This document shows, in pieces, positions 1-8,173 of a DNA stretch of 42,994 nucleotides (the stretch's first letter is position 1; the number at the start of each line of letters is the position of its first letter). The stretch is from Candidatus Parvarchaeota archaeon. Lineage in GTDB: Archaea; Nanobdellota; Nanobdellia; Parvarchaeales; Parvarchaeaceae. The stretch is from assembly GCA_023380585.1 (NCBI GenBank), contig JAMCRN010000021.1, forward strand, positions 1 to 42,994, written 5' to 3'. The position numbers and the translations under genes were made by a program. The notes beneath the pieces were generated by a model. That model saw only the letters and a program-made list of their open reading frames with translations, was not told the DNA's origin and ran no database searches.

Positions 1-398
1 ATCTGAAACTGAACCAAGTCTTTCTGGTACATCAGTACAGCAGACGTTCCGCGTTTCTTGTTCATGAAACTTACCACTATTTCAGTGACAGGCGATGATA
101 TATCATATGGCAGGTTTGCGACTATCTTTGTAGTGTCTTCTGGTATGTTTGTCACAAGTATATCGGCGTTGATAAACACTATGTTTTTCATCCCGTCTAG
201 CTTCATTTTTGCCTCGTCAAGAAGGTATATATCCTTCTCTACAGCATAGACTTTTCCAGCCATTTCTGCTAAAAGCCCAGTGAGACGTCCGTCCCCGCTG
301 CCTATCTCAAGTACGACATCCTCGCTTTCTATTTCCGCAGAATCGACTATCTTTTTCGCGACGCCGGTATCCCTAAGAAAGACTTGGTTATTTTTCAT
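1..398 (-). CDS. ksgA: KsgA/Dim1 rRNA adenine dimethyltransferase (3' end cut by window edge)
   Basis: Reading the minus strand from ATG at 398 gives about 132 codons that run off the window start. The N-terminus contains FLRDTGVAKKIVDSA, then SAM-binding motif I EIGSGDGRLT, an acidic loop VEKD, an NAD motif and the family signature NLPYDISSP (motif IV), followed by the MYQKD segment typical of KsgA. Family knowledge: it dimethylates two adjacent adenines in the 3' terminal helix of small-subunit rRNA during ribosome assembly. The start codon overlaps the stop of the upstream GTPase gene in an ATGA arrangement, so it is the last known gene of a three-gene operon. In many euryarchaea ksgA follows the DUF655 gene; here DUF655 is about 15 kb away and followed by tRNA-Trp. 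The C-terminal domain lies outside the window. Confidence 0.9.
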   Translation of the reverse strand, partial: MKNNQVFLRDTGVAKKIVDSAEIESEDVVLEIGSGDGRLTGLLAEMAGKVYAVEKDIYLLDEAKMKLDGMKNIVFINADILVTNIPEDTTKIVANLPYDISSPVTEIVVSFMNKKRGTSAVLMYQKDLVQFQ

Positions 399-1534
399 AT
401 CAGTATCTTAAGTATCTGCCCGTTTTTTACAGGCTCATCGTTTTTGACCTTAAGTCCCGTCCTGCAGTCTATTGCGCCCTTGTAAGCTTTGGCGAAGTCC
501 GAGTGTACAAGCTCTGCGACATCTTTAGGTGTCGCCATCTGGTCTACTATGTATGCGTCTGGAAGGACCCTTCCGTTCGCGTCAGATAGGTTCTTTTCGT
601 CTTGCACTGTAAAGACTACCTTGCATTTTTTTATGGATAAGACAAGGCGGTTCAATATCTCCTGCACACCTGTGCTGCCGTGAGCCTTTATTATGTTTTC
701 GACTATGCGTATCGCCCGCTCCTGCTCAGGCGTTAGTTTCTTTACCCTTTCTATCTTACCTTTTCTGTAAGATATAAACCCGTGTCTCTCCGCTTCTTTT
801 ATCGTCAATTCTGCGGCGGCTGAGCATGGCATGAACTCATACGGAAAACTGGACCTTAAACGCTCTACCGCTCTATCTGCATCGTCTGATGCATCCATCT
901 TGTTGCAGGCGACTATCATCGGCTTTGTCGTCTTTAAGATGTAATCCGCTATTGCTTCGGCAGAACTATCAGATACCGAATCCGCACGTACTGCCTTTAC
1001 CGCTTCCCTTACCCTCTCCAGAGAGATGCCTAACCCGGATAGGTTCTTTTGTATTTCCTGGGATAGGTCGAGCCCGCTTTTGGCTTTAGCGCGCATTATT
1101 ACGTTCTTGAGCCATATTCTCATCTCCGAATCTACCATCCTGACGTCGTTAGCCGGGTCATAATCAGAAGTCTTATTCCCTCCAGCGTCTGTCTTTCCGG
1201 AAATGTCTATGACCTGTATCAGAGCATCAGCTTCCATCGCTTCGCTCAGGAATTTGTTACCTAGGCCTTTGCCAGATGAAGCGCCCTGTATCAACCCAGC
1301 TACGTCTATCACCTCCAGTGGCACGAGTCTTTCTCCGTCAATGCACGGCGAATTATGCGGCTGGCATTTCGTGCCAAATTCCTTTTCAGGACATTCGACT
1401 CTTACATATGCGATCCCTCTGTTCGGTTCTATCGTTGTGAAAGGCCTGTCTTCTATCTCTACTTCCTCCATAGTTATCGCCTTGAAGAAAGTGCTTTTAC
1501 CGACGTTAGTTCTGCCTATTATTCCAATCTTCAT
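395..1534 (-). CDS. YchF/OLA1-like Obg-family GTPase with TGS domain
   Basis: This 379-residue protein has G1 GRTNVGKST (residues 7-15), G3 DVAGLIQGASSGKGLG (about 97-112), G4 NKMD (about 212) and a C-terminal TGS-like region ending in VKNDEPVKNGQILKILI. An insertion with Cys residues (KCQPHNSPCIDGE) follows the switch I region. Archaeal members of this family (the type of Pyrococcus PH0525) are ribosome-associated NTPases. The G4 motif is canonical NKxD, which predicts GTP rather than the ATP used by bacterial/eukaryotic YchF/Ola1, whose motif is changed. Both ends overlap neighbours by ATGA, giving tight translational coupling with the upstream membrane-protein gene and downstream ksgA. A ribosome maturation role is inferred from the family and the ksgA linkage. 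Confidence 0.9.
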   Translation of the reverse strand: MKIGIIGRTNVGKSTFFKAITMEEVEIEDRPFTTIEPNRGIAYVRVECPEKEFGTKCQPHNSPCIDGERLVPLEVIDVAGLIQGASSGKGLGNKFLSEAMEADALIQVIDISGKTDAGGNKTSDYDPANDVRMVDSEMRIWLKNVIMRAKAKSGLDLSQEIQKNLSGLGISLERVREAVKAVRADSVSDSSAEAIADYILKTTKPMIVACNKMDASDDADRAVERLRSSFPYEFMPCSAAAELTIKEAERHGFISYRKGKIERVKKLTPEQERAIRIVENIIKAHGSTGVQEILNRLVLSIKKCKVVFTVQDEKNLSDANGRVLPDAYIVDQMATPKDVAELVHSDFAKAYKGAIDCRTGLKVKNDEPVKNGQILKILI

Positions 1535-1884
1535 AAAAACGAGACTATTATCAACGTCAGGAATGAAACAAAAATGAATACCGTCTGGTACTTTATAGTC
1601 TCTGTCAGGTCCGTCTTTAGCGCGTTGTACATCGCAAGCAGTACCATGTTCGTCACAATGAGAACCGCCGCGACTGCATAATAAAAGAAGCTGCTTAGGT
1701 AAGCGGAAGAGCCAAGTATCACGCCGGTAATGACCGAAAATATATAATAATTTATGTTGTCTGCCTTTATCTTCCTTGCAGATTTTATTATCTCTTCCTC
1801 CGTGCTTACCCCTATAAAGTACCCTGCAAGCATTGAAAACGACACTAGCAGCACAATAAGTATCTTACCGGTGACCGAAAGCAT
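1531..1884 (-). CDS. Small integral membrane protein, unknown function
   Basis: The frame is open up to 2055, but ATG at 1884 (MLSVTGKILIVLL) is the likely start. It gives 117 residues, avoids overlap with the divergent flippase gene, and places a TATA element about 25 nt upstream. The protein is almost entirely hydrophobic with about four predicted membrane segments: near residues 4-24, 43-62, 63-83 and 98-117. A short charged loop (STEEEIIKSARKIKADN) lies after the first segment. I do not recognise a family. Its stop overlaps the start of the GTPase gene (ATGA), so it is the first gene of the GTPase-ksgA operon. Confidence 0.7.
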   Translation of the reverse strand: MLSVTGKILIVLLVSFSMLAGYFIGVSTEEEIIKSARKIKADNINYYIFSVITGVILGSSAYLSSFFYYAVAAVLIVTNMVLLAMYNALKTDLTETIKYQTVFIFVSFLTLIIVSFL

Positions 1885-1908
1885 TAGTTTTAATACATGC
1901 GTATCAAT

Positions 1909-1919
1909 AAATATATTTA
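1909..1919. promoter_or_regulatory. Symmetric TATA element shared by two divergent genes
   Basis: The core AAATATATTTA is nearly self-complementary and sits in the 49-bp gap between the divergent starts at 1884 (minus) and 1934 (plus). It is about 25 nt from each start codon, the distance expected for a leaderless archaeal transcript in both directions. One element could therefore serve both genes. Confidence 0.6.
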
Positions 1920-1933
1920 CAGTAAACCAAGTT

Positions 1934-3475
1934 ATGCCTACGATAGGAACAGAAGATTCGGACTTAGAACAGGAAAAGGTCCTTGTAGCATCCAACAGCA
2001 TATACGGGTTCATGCGCTCCATCTCAAAGTTCGTAATGTCATTTGTAGTAAGCATCTTTTTAGTGAGGTTTCTTGGGCCTGTAAACTACGGAGTATATTC
2101 TGTCGTGATAATATACTGGGGCATATTTTCGGTTATAAGCTCGTATGGGATAGACGGCGTCCTGGTCTATGCCATAGCAAAATATCGCGCGTCTAACCAG
2201 CTCGACAGGATAAATTCTATATTAAAGAAATATGCGATAGCTCTGCTTATAAGCTCAAGCGTCGTTTCGCTGGTCATGTTTGCCTTGGCCGGCGTGATAA
2301 GCGGCCTATACCACCAGCCGGTAATGGCCAATCTTCTGCGTATACTTGCGATAGGCCTTGTCCTCTACACTTTTATAGATAGGTTCTTCTATCCTGTTTA
2401 TACCGGTTATCAGAAGATGAAGTACGGTTTTGTAGTGGGGATATTGTTCGATTCCCTCCGTATAGTCCAGCTTGTCATAGTATACCTTGGGTTCGGCCTT
2501 CTCGGGCTCATAACTTTCTATGATGTGATATATCTTTCCGTAGTATCGGTGTCGGTGTTTTTCGTATACAAGATAGTCAAGAAGAACCGAAGGAAGCTTC
2601 CAGTAAGACCATCCGATGTGCCTGTCTTAAACAGCTACAGGAAATTCTCATACGGTACATCTCTCATATCGTCGTTGTACGGGCCGTTCATAACGATTTT
2701 CCTCGGCGCGGTAGCACCCAATCTGCAATTCGTGAGTTTTTACAGAGTCGGCATACTTATGGCGGGTATCATAGGGATGCCGGCTGCCGCCATCGGCTCC
2801 GCGTTTTTTCCTACGATAACAAAGTACTTCCACAGAAAAGATATGAAGAGGTTTTACAGGCTGCAGAAGATACTCTTGAGGTATTCTGCATTGATCACAT
2901 TGCCGTTGGTCATCGGCTCCATAGTAGCAGTAGGTCCGCTAGTGAGTTTTCTTTACCGTTCTGCTTTTTCCGGAGCCGAGCTTCCTTTTGTTATAATGCT
3001 CGTTGCCGTGCTTATAACCGGCATCTTCGGACCAGTATCTGTTGTCCTAAGCGCAATAGGTCGCCAAAAATTCTTCATGTATTCCACGATAGGCGGGGCG
3101 ATAGTAGGGGTCTTAATGACGTTGTTTCTCGTCCCAGCCCTGCTGTCGGTCGGAGCGGCCGTGGTCTATCTAGGGGTAAGCCTGAGCATGCTCTCTATAA
3201 ACCTGTTCTTCTCCCTTAAATATATTCATATAGACATGCCTGTCATGGCGATATTGAAAGGCGCCGCCGCTGCAGGAGTGATGGGTGTGCTTATCCACTT
3301 CCTTTTGATTATGGTAAAAAGGCTGTTTTTCCTACCCTTCATACTCATATTCTCTCTGGCGGTCTACCTGGTATTGATATATATGATGGGCGCGATAAAC
3401 CGGCAGGACATAGCCTTTTTATCGCGGCTGCTTAGGGTATCAAGACTTCTGAGAAAGCTGGGGCTGCAGAGATGA
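1934..3475 (+). CDS. Polysaccharide/lipid-linked oligosaccharide flippase (Wzx/MOP superfamily)
   Basis: From ATG 1934 the protein has 513 residues and about 14 hydrophobic segments, typical of the MOP-superfamily RfbX/Wzx flippases. Diagnostic features are the N-terminal FVMSFVVSIFLVRFLGPVNYG motif region and the YGVYSVV and GIDGVLVYAIAKY segments. The upstream in-frame ATG at 1754 would overlap the divergent operon, and the TATA at 1909-1919 supports 1934. Family members flip lipid-linked sugars across the membrane. Here the gene lies two genes upstream of the oligosaccharyltransferase aglB, so it could supply lipid-linked glycan for N-glycosylation. That role is inferred from context; the substrate cannot be read from sequence. 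Confidence 0.85.
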   Translation: MPTIGTEDSDLEQEKVLVASNSIYGFMRSISKFVMSFVVSIFLVRFLGPVNYGVYSVVIIYWGIFSVISSYGIDGVLVYAIAKYRASNQLDRINSILKKYAIALLISSSVVSLVMFALAGVISGLYHQPVMANLLRILAIGLVLYTFIDRFFYPVYTGYQKMKYGFVVGILFDSLRIVQLVIVYLGFGLLGLITFYDVIYLSVVSVSVFFVYKIVKKNRRKLPVRPSDVPVLNSYRKFSYGTSLISSLYGPFITIFLGAVAPNLQFVSFYRVGILMAGIIGMPAAAIGSAFFPTITKYFHRKDMKRFYRLQKILLRYSALITLPLVIGSIVAVGPLVSFLYRSAFSGAELPFVIMLVAVLITGIFGPVSVVLSAIGRQKFFMYSTIGGAIVGVLMTLFLVPALLSVGAAVVYLGVSLSMLSINLFFSLKYIHIDMPVMAILKGAAAAGVMGVLIHFLLIMVKRLFFLPFILIFSLAVYLVLIYMMGAINRQDIAFLSRLLRVSRLLRKLGLQR

Positions 3476-3548
3476 TAGTCTTTTGTCCTTGGTTTTCAAG
3501 AATATACGGCCTGAGAGTATCAGACGGATCACAAAAATCTTAAATAAG

Positions 3549-4349
3549 ATGGGAGATAAAATAGAAGTAGTGGAACTAAACCCGAGATTAGCAAGATTGG
3601 ACTTTGATGAGAGGTCAAACAGGCTATTCTCCGGAGGAACGGAGATAGTGCCCTCTGTCAGGAGACTGTCAGAGATGAAGGATGTCCTTTTCAATAAAAA
3701 CTTCATTAACAGGAAAAACCAGAACGACGTCCTCTACTACATGTACAGGAATGCCGGCGTCGACAAGAACCCTACAGTTTTCCAGGCGCATACGATAAGA
3801 TACGACGTAACTGCGATAATGGATTACGACCTCGGAGGCGAATTCAATAAGACTCTCGGGCATTACCATCCTATCGCAGAGAACGGCCTTTCTTACCCAG
3901 AGCTGTATGAGGTCCTGTACGGAGAAGTGATGTACCTGCTTCAGAAGAAACAAGATGATGGAAGCTATGATGTGATGCTGATAAGGGCGAAAAAAGGCGA
4001 CAAAGTTATAATGCCGCCCAACTACGGGCACATATCTATAAACATAGGCAAAAGCGTTCTGATAGAAGCCAATCTGGTCAATTCCACATTTAAATCGGAT
4101 TATAAATCCATAAGCAGCATGGGCGGCGGTGCGGTATACGTAACCAACAATAAGGACGTAATAATAAACAAAGCTTATTCCGGGAAGGTTTCGATAACGT
4201 ACAAAGATGCGGCTAAACCGGGATTTTTGGGCGAAGGGAGCATATACGACGAATACGTTTCCCATCCAGAGCATTTCCGTTTCCTCAACAGACCCGATTT
4301 TCTGCTTTGGAAGCACGACGAATGGGAGATAGAAAGCCAGTCTTTCTGA
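3549..4349 (+). CDS. Archaeal cupin-type glucose-6-phosphate isomerase
   Basis: The cupin core is visible: GHYHP, ENGLSYPELYEVLYGE, then MPPNYGHISIN, providing the His/His/Glu/His metal site of cupin PGI, which interconverts glucose-6-P and fructose-6-P. ATG at 3549 gives 266 residues. A TTG at 3483, 7 nt after the flippase stop, is an alternative start adding 22 residues. Both forms exceed the roughly 190 residues of the Pyrococcus enzyme; the extra length is mostly C-terminal (about 70 residues after the cupin), a region I cannot assign. It is co-directional with flippase and aglB, so hexose-phosphate supply for glycan building is plausible. Confidence is high for the family and moderate for the start. 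Confidence 0.85.
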   Translation: MGDKIEVVELNPRLARLDFDERSNRLFSGGTEIVPSVRRLSEMKDVLFNKNFINRKNQNDVLYYMYRNAGVDKNPTVFQAHTIRYDVTAIMDYDLGGEFNKTLGHYHPIAENGLSYPELYEVLYGEVMYLLQKKQDDGSYDVMLIRAKKGDKVIMPPNYGHISINIGKSVLIEANLVNSTFKSDYKSISSMGGGAVYVTNNKDVIINKAYSGKVSITYKDAAKPGFLGEGSIYDEYVSHPEHFRFLNRPDFLLWKHDEWEIESQSF

Positions 4350-4400
4350 GCGAGTAAAGCTTAAAAAACAAAAGATGTTCAGTATAGTATTGGATTTCTG

Positions 4401-7400
4401 ATGGATCAAATGGAAGAAAACAATGAGATTAAAAAAATAGAGGAGAAAGAGAAGAAAGTAGAGCACGAGCTGTCAGAAGAAGAGAAGCGCTTGTCGAAGG
4501 AGATAGAGTACTTGGAGAAAACAAGGGTAGAGGTAAAAAAACTCGAGGCGGAATCGAAAAAAGCCGAGGGTAAAGAGCGCATAACGGACATAGAGATACA
4601 ATTAAACACTGACTCTTTAAAAAAAGTAACCAGGGTTTTGTACGACATAATGATAAAAAAGAGGGTCTTGTTCTATCTGCTCTTGGTACTTGCAGTGCTC
4701 ATAGGCGTTATGATAAGGACTTCCAGTCTTCCAGCCCTTGGCGCGTCCCCATTGATAGGTAACAACTACCTGAATGCAGGAGGCTCGCTTACTGGTCTAG
4801 ATCCCTATATATTTTATATAGAGATGAACAATATCCTTAGCACCGGCAACGTGCCTGCCGTCGAGCATCTGGAATATCTTCCCCTAGGGCTCCCTACGCG
4901 GGCCGATGAACTTATGATATCGTTTTTTGGAGCTTACAGTGCTAGGCTTTTGGACCCGGTGATAAAAGGTGCGACTCCTATGACTTGGTTCATGCTTTAT
5001 CCTCCGTTCGTTACCATCTTCTCTACGCTTCTTCTGTTTTTCATATGCTTGGCGCTGTTCGGGGACTATTGGGTCGCTTCTCTAAGTGCTTTCGTATTCC
5101 CCGCATTTTTGACCTTCTTAAGCAGGTCTACAGCCGGATTTTCCACGAAAACGGCGATGGGCTACATGTTCATCCTTCTGTCGATATATTTCCTCGTAAA
5201 AGCCTTGAAATCCGAAAAGACGAAGTCAAAGCTGATTTATGGCGTAATGCTCGGGATATCGACCGGTCTGGCTTCAGCGGCCAGCGGATACGATCAGTAT
5301 CTTATAATAACTGTGCCAGTGACTTATCTTCTACTTATACTGTTTGATTACGCAAGGAAAGGGGATCTATATGCATACCTCGCTTTCGGGCTCTGGGTGC
5401 CGATAAACGCATCCTTCGTTTCGCTATCAGCTGACAAGCTGATAAGCGACCCATTGTTTTATCCGATGTATGTCGTGTATATAACAGTCTTGTTTAAGGC
5501 CCTTGTCTATGATAAATACAGCAAGAAATTAAAGATACCGCTGATAAATCACGGTCTGTCTTCTGCTTTGTACGGCATACTGATATCGGTCGCGGCCATC
5601 GCCATATTGGGGCTGCATGAACTCGGCAGAGTAGCCTCAAAGCTGATATCCGAGGTGAGCTCTCCCCTTGGCGTGGGGGTAGCGAACCCTGTGACCCAGA
5701 CGATAGCTGAATACGCGAAGATAACGCTATCGCAGAGAGTCAGCGATTATAACTTTCTGGTCGGGATCTCCGGAGGGAGCATAGGATTAAACTTCTTGCT
5801 TCTTTCATTGGGTGCAATCTTCATTCTCTATTTTGTGCTTAGGAGGTTCAAGCACTGGTATGTGCCTTTCCTGCTTTCCCTTCCATTCATATTGGTCATG
5901 AACGGCGGCTCATACACGCCGGGACCGGAGTCAGCTTCGGTTTTCTCCGTCTTTGTTCTGGCTTCTTTCATCCCGATAGCTTTCATGATATTGAAAGAGC
6001 ATAAGAAAATAACGAAGATGAACAATACAGTGATTCTAGTCGCGGCTTTGACTTTAGTCTCGATAATCCTTTCATTTGCTCTGTTTAACTACAATCAGAC
6101 GTCCAATTACTATAAGTACGGGGCCTTCGGTCTTGCCATAATCCTTATAGGTACCATTGCGTTCGATAAGAGAGATGACGGTGCAGCTTCATATTCAGTA
6201 TATCTGCCTGTCCTGGCTTTTTTCATCCTGGCCACAGTCCTTTCAAACGTAGAGAGCAGACTGCTGGAGCCGACCGAGCTTGCTGCTGCCATACTCATAC
6301 CGTTTGCAGTGGTCCTTTCCTTTAAGAATGTTTATTACTATCTGGAAAAATGGCTTTCCGGATCAAAGCGTACTAAGATCCTGATAGCGGCTGTCGTTGT
6401 AGTGATAGCATTTGCCTTCGTAGTACTCGACATTTACACCAGTCTTAGCCTGTCCTATGTCTCTGCGCAGCAAAGCGGAAGCGGACTGGCCCTTTGGGGC
6501 CCATCATTATTGTGGGTAAATCAGAACACTCCCACAAACTCATCGATAATATCATGGTGGGACTATGGATATTGGGAAGAAGCCATAGCTAACCGCACGA
6601 CTGTTGCTGACGGCAGCAACGCATACGGCTACCAGTCCATGATAGCCAAGTACTTCTTTGAGGCTACTTCCCCCTACGAATACGCTACATATCTTCACTA
6701 CATACACGAGCCTACTTATGCTGTGATAAGCGGGAGCGAAGTCCTTAAATTCTCAGCCATCTCCACGATAGCTCTGAATTATACGCAATTTACGCCATTT
6801 CCGCAGGTCCCTAATGCTATTAAAAATTCACAGAATATAGGGGCTTCAGGATACGAATATCTGGAAGAATTCGGGGGCAACGGCGCTAACGTTGGGCCAT
6901 TGGAAGCGAACATAAAGATAAACGGCACTGAATGGAACGGCTCTGATACATTAGTCGTGGCCATTCTTGTGCCTTTCAACTTCACAAACGGCACGTTCTC
7001 CTCAGGAAATCCTTACGGTGTACTTTATAATGGGCTGACTCAGCAGGAATCCACCCCTCTTCCATTTGACGGGGCCTGTACGTATGGAGTAGGCTGTAAA
7101 AACGTGACTTCAGACGGGATACCAGGAGCAGTTCTTGCCTTAGATCCTAGCAACACGGCTTACTTGCATATAGGCGGCTACAAGCAGTCGCCTTCAGGCT
7201 ATCTAACTGCGCCGATAAATCTCTCAAATTACGGCAACCAGCCAGGCGTGCTTTTCATGCCGCAGAAGTCATTGGATACGCTTTTTGTAAAATTATACCT
7301 GCTGAACGAGACAGTGCCAGGGTTCAAACTGGTATTCTCAGACGGAATGCCTGTAAATTCCTTGTTAAGCATAAACAATCAGGTCCTCCCTAATATAAAC

Positions 7401-7556
7401 ATATATGAGATAAATTATTCTCAGCTTTCGCCATACATGCTTACCGGAGAATGCTCAGTATCCACATCCGCGCCGAATTACTGCGCGAATCTTAATTATC
7501 TTCCAGCAGTGTTCGGTAATTATTCAAGTAAAATAAGCAGTACGCCAATACCATAA
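4401..7556 (+). CDS. aglB: AglB/STT3 oligosaccharyltransferase with N-terminal coiled coil
   Basis: The 1051-residue protein carries the STT3 signature WWDYGYW at residues 719-725 and an early catalytic Asp in GLDPYIFY (D134). About a dozen membrane segments span residues 89 to about 690, followed by a large extracellular C-terminal domain. It transfers a lipid-linked glycan to Asn in N-x-S/T sequons on the outer face of the membrane. Residues 5-60 form a highly charged Glu/Lys coiled coil ahead of the first membrane helix, predicted to be cytoplasmic and not part of the usual AglB architecture. The start ATG at 4401 is followed closely by another Met at residue 4. The neighbouring flippase fits the pathway, and the pilin-like and giant surface proteins in this window are rich in sequons. 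Confidence 0.93.
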   Translation: MDQMEENNEIKKIEEKEKKVEHELSEEEKRLSKEIEYLEKTRVEVKKLEAESKKAEGKERITDIEIQLNTDSLKKVTRVLYDIMIKKRVLFYLLLVLAVLIGVMIRTSSLPALGASPLIGNNYLNAGGSLTGLDPYIFYIEMNNILSTGNVPAVEHLEYLPLGLPTRADELMISFFGAYSARLLDPVIKGATPMTWFMLYPPFVTIFSTLLLFFICLALFGDYWVASLSAFVFPAFLTFLSRSTAGFSTKTAMGYMFILLSIYFLVKALKSEKTKSKLIYGVMLGISTGLASAASGYDQYLIITVPVTYLLLILFDYARKGDLYAYLAFGLWVPINASFVSLSADKLISDPLFYPMYVVYITVLFKALVYDKYSKKLKIPLINHGLSSALYGILISVAAIAILGLHELGRVASKLISEVSSPLGVGVANPVTQTIAEYAKITLSQRVSDYNFLVGISGGSIGLNFLLLSLGAIFILYFVLRRFKHWYVPFLLSLPFILVMNGGSYTPGPESASVFSVFVLASFIPIAFMILKEHKKITKMNNTVILVAALTLVSIILSFALFNYNQTSNYYKYGAFGLAIILIGTIAFDKRDDGAASYSVYLPVLAFFILATVLSNVESRLLEPTELAAAILIPFAVVLSFKNVYYYLEKWLSGSKRTKILIAAVVVVIAFAFVVLDIYTSLSLSYVSAQQSGSGLALWGPSLLWVNQNTPTNSSIISWWDYGYWEEAIANRTTVADGSNAYGYQSMIAKYFFEATSPYEYATYLHYIHEPTYAVISGSEVLKFSAISTIALNYTQFTPFPQVPNAIKNSQNIGASGYEYLEEFGGNGANVGPLEANIKINGTEWNGSDTLVVAILVPFNFTNGTFSSGNPYGVLYNGLTQQESTPLPFDGACTYGVGCKNVTSDGIPGAVLALDPSNTAYLHIGGYKQSPSGYLTAPINLSNYGNQPGVLFMPQKSLDTLFVKLYLLNETVPGFKLVFSDGMPVNSLLSINNQVLPNINIYEINYSQLSPYMLTGECSVSTSAPNYCANLNYLPAVFGNYSSKISSTPIP

Positions 7557-7560
7557 CCAT

Positions 7561-8112
7561 ATGAGAATAATAATATCAGGGCTCACAGCGTCTGGTAAAT
7601 CGACACTTGCAAAGAGATTGGCCGATTACTTCGGTCTTGAGTATTTCTCCGCAAGCTCGAAACTAAGAGACATAATGAAATATGGAGATTTCAAGTTCTG
7701 GGAATCGAAGAAAGGGATAGAGGCGGTCAAGTTCAGATTGAAGCATCCGGAATACGACCGTAAACTGGATGCGTATGTTCTTTCCTACTTAAAAAAACAC
7801 GATAACATAGTAATGGACAGCTGGGTAGCATCATGGAAGTTTTACGGAAAAGCCATAAAGATATATCTAAAATCCGACTTGGAGACGCGTGCACGCAGGG
7901 TATCTTCCAGGGATTCAACACCGTACAAAAGCGCACTTAAGTTCATGAGGGAGAAAGATAAGCTGACGACGGAAGTCTATCGCAAACTTTACAAGATGGA
8001 CATAATAAATGACATGTCGCCATTCGATTTAGTCATCGATTCTTCCGAATTGTCGATGCCCGAGCGCGATTCAATCTGTATCTCTTTCATATCCGCTTTA
8101 AGCAGAAAATGA
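7561..8112 (+). CDS. cmk: Archaeal cytidylate (CMP) kinase
   Basis: The 183-residue protein begins MRIIISGLTASGKST, a P-loop at residues 7-14, and continues AKRLADYFGLEYFSASSKLRD as in archaeal CMP kinases. The middle MDSWVASW segment and the Arg-rich lid (LETRARRVSSRDS) complete the nucleoside monophosphate kinase fold. It phosphorylates CMP/dCMP to the diphosphate. It begins 4 nt after the aglB stop and precedes cbf5; cmk next to cbf5/truB is a common archaeal order. Length is normal. Confidence 0.9.
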   Translation: MRIIISGLTASGKSTLAKRLADYFGLEYFSASSKLRDIMKYGDFKFWESKKGIEAVKFRLKHPEYDRKLDAYVLSYLKKHDNIVMDSWVASWKFYGKAIKIYLKSDLETRARRVSSRDSTPYKSALKFMREKDKLTTEVYRKLYKMDIINDMSPFDLVIDSSELSMPERDSICISFISALSRK

Positions 8113-8139
8113 AGCATAGCAGCCGTTTTAAGCGGAAAC

Positions 8140-8150
8140 ATATTTTAATT
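8140..8150 (+). promoter_or_regulatory. TATA box for cbf5
   Basis: An AT-rich box (ATATTTTAATT) lies about 25 nt upstream of ATG 8174. This spacing supports 8174 rather than the upstream GTG at 8159 as the cbf5 start and implies a leaderless transcript. Confidence 0.5.
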
Positions 8151-8173
8151 AAGCCTGCGTGCTAAATGTCGGT

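Noticed and set aside
1754-1933. N-terminal 60-residue extension of the flippase
   Set aside because: It is antisense to the small membrane-protein gene and lies upstream of the TATA element; the flippase family starts near residue 61 of that frame.
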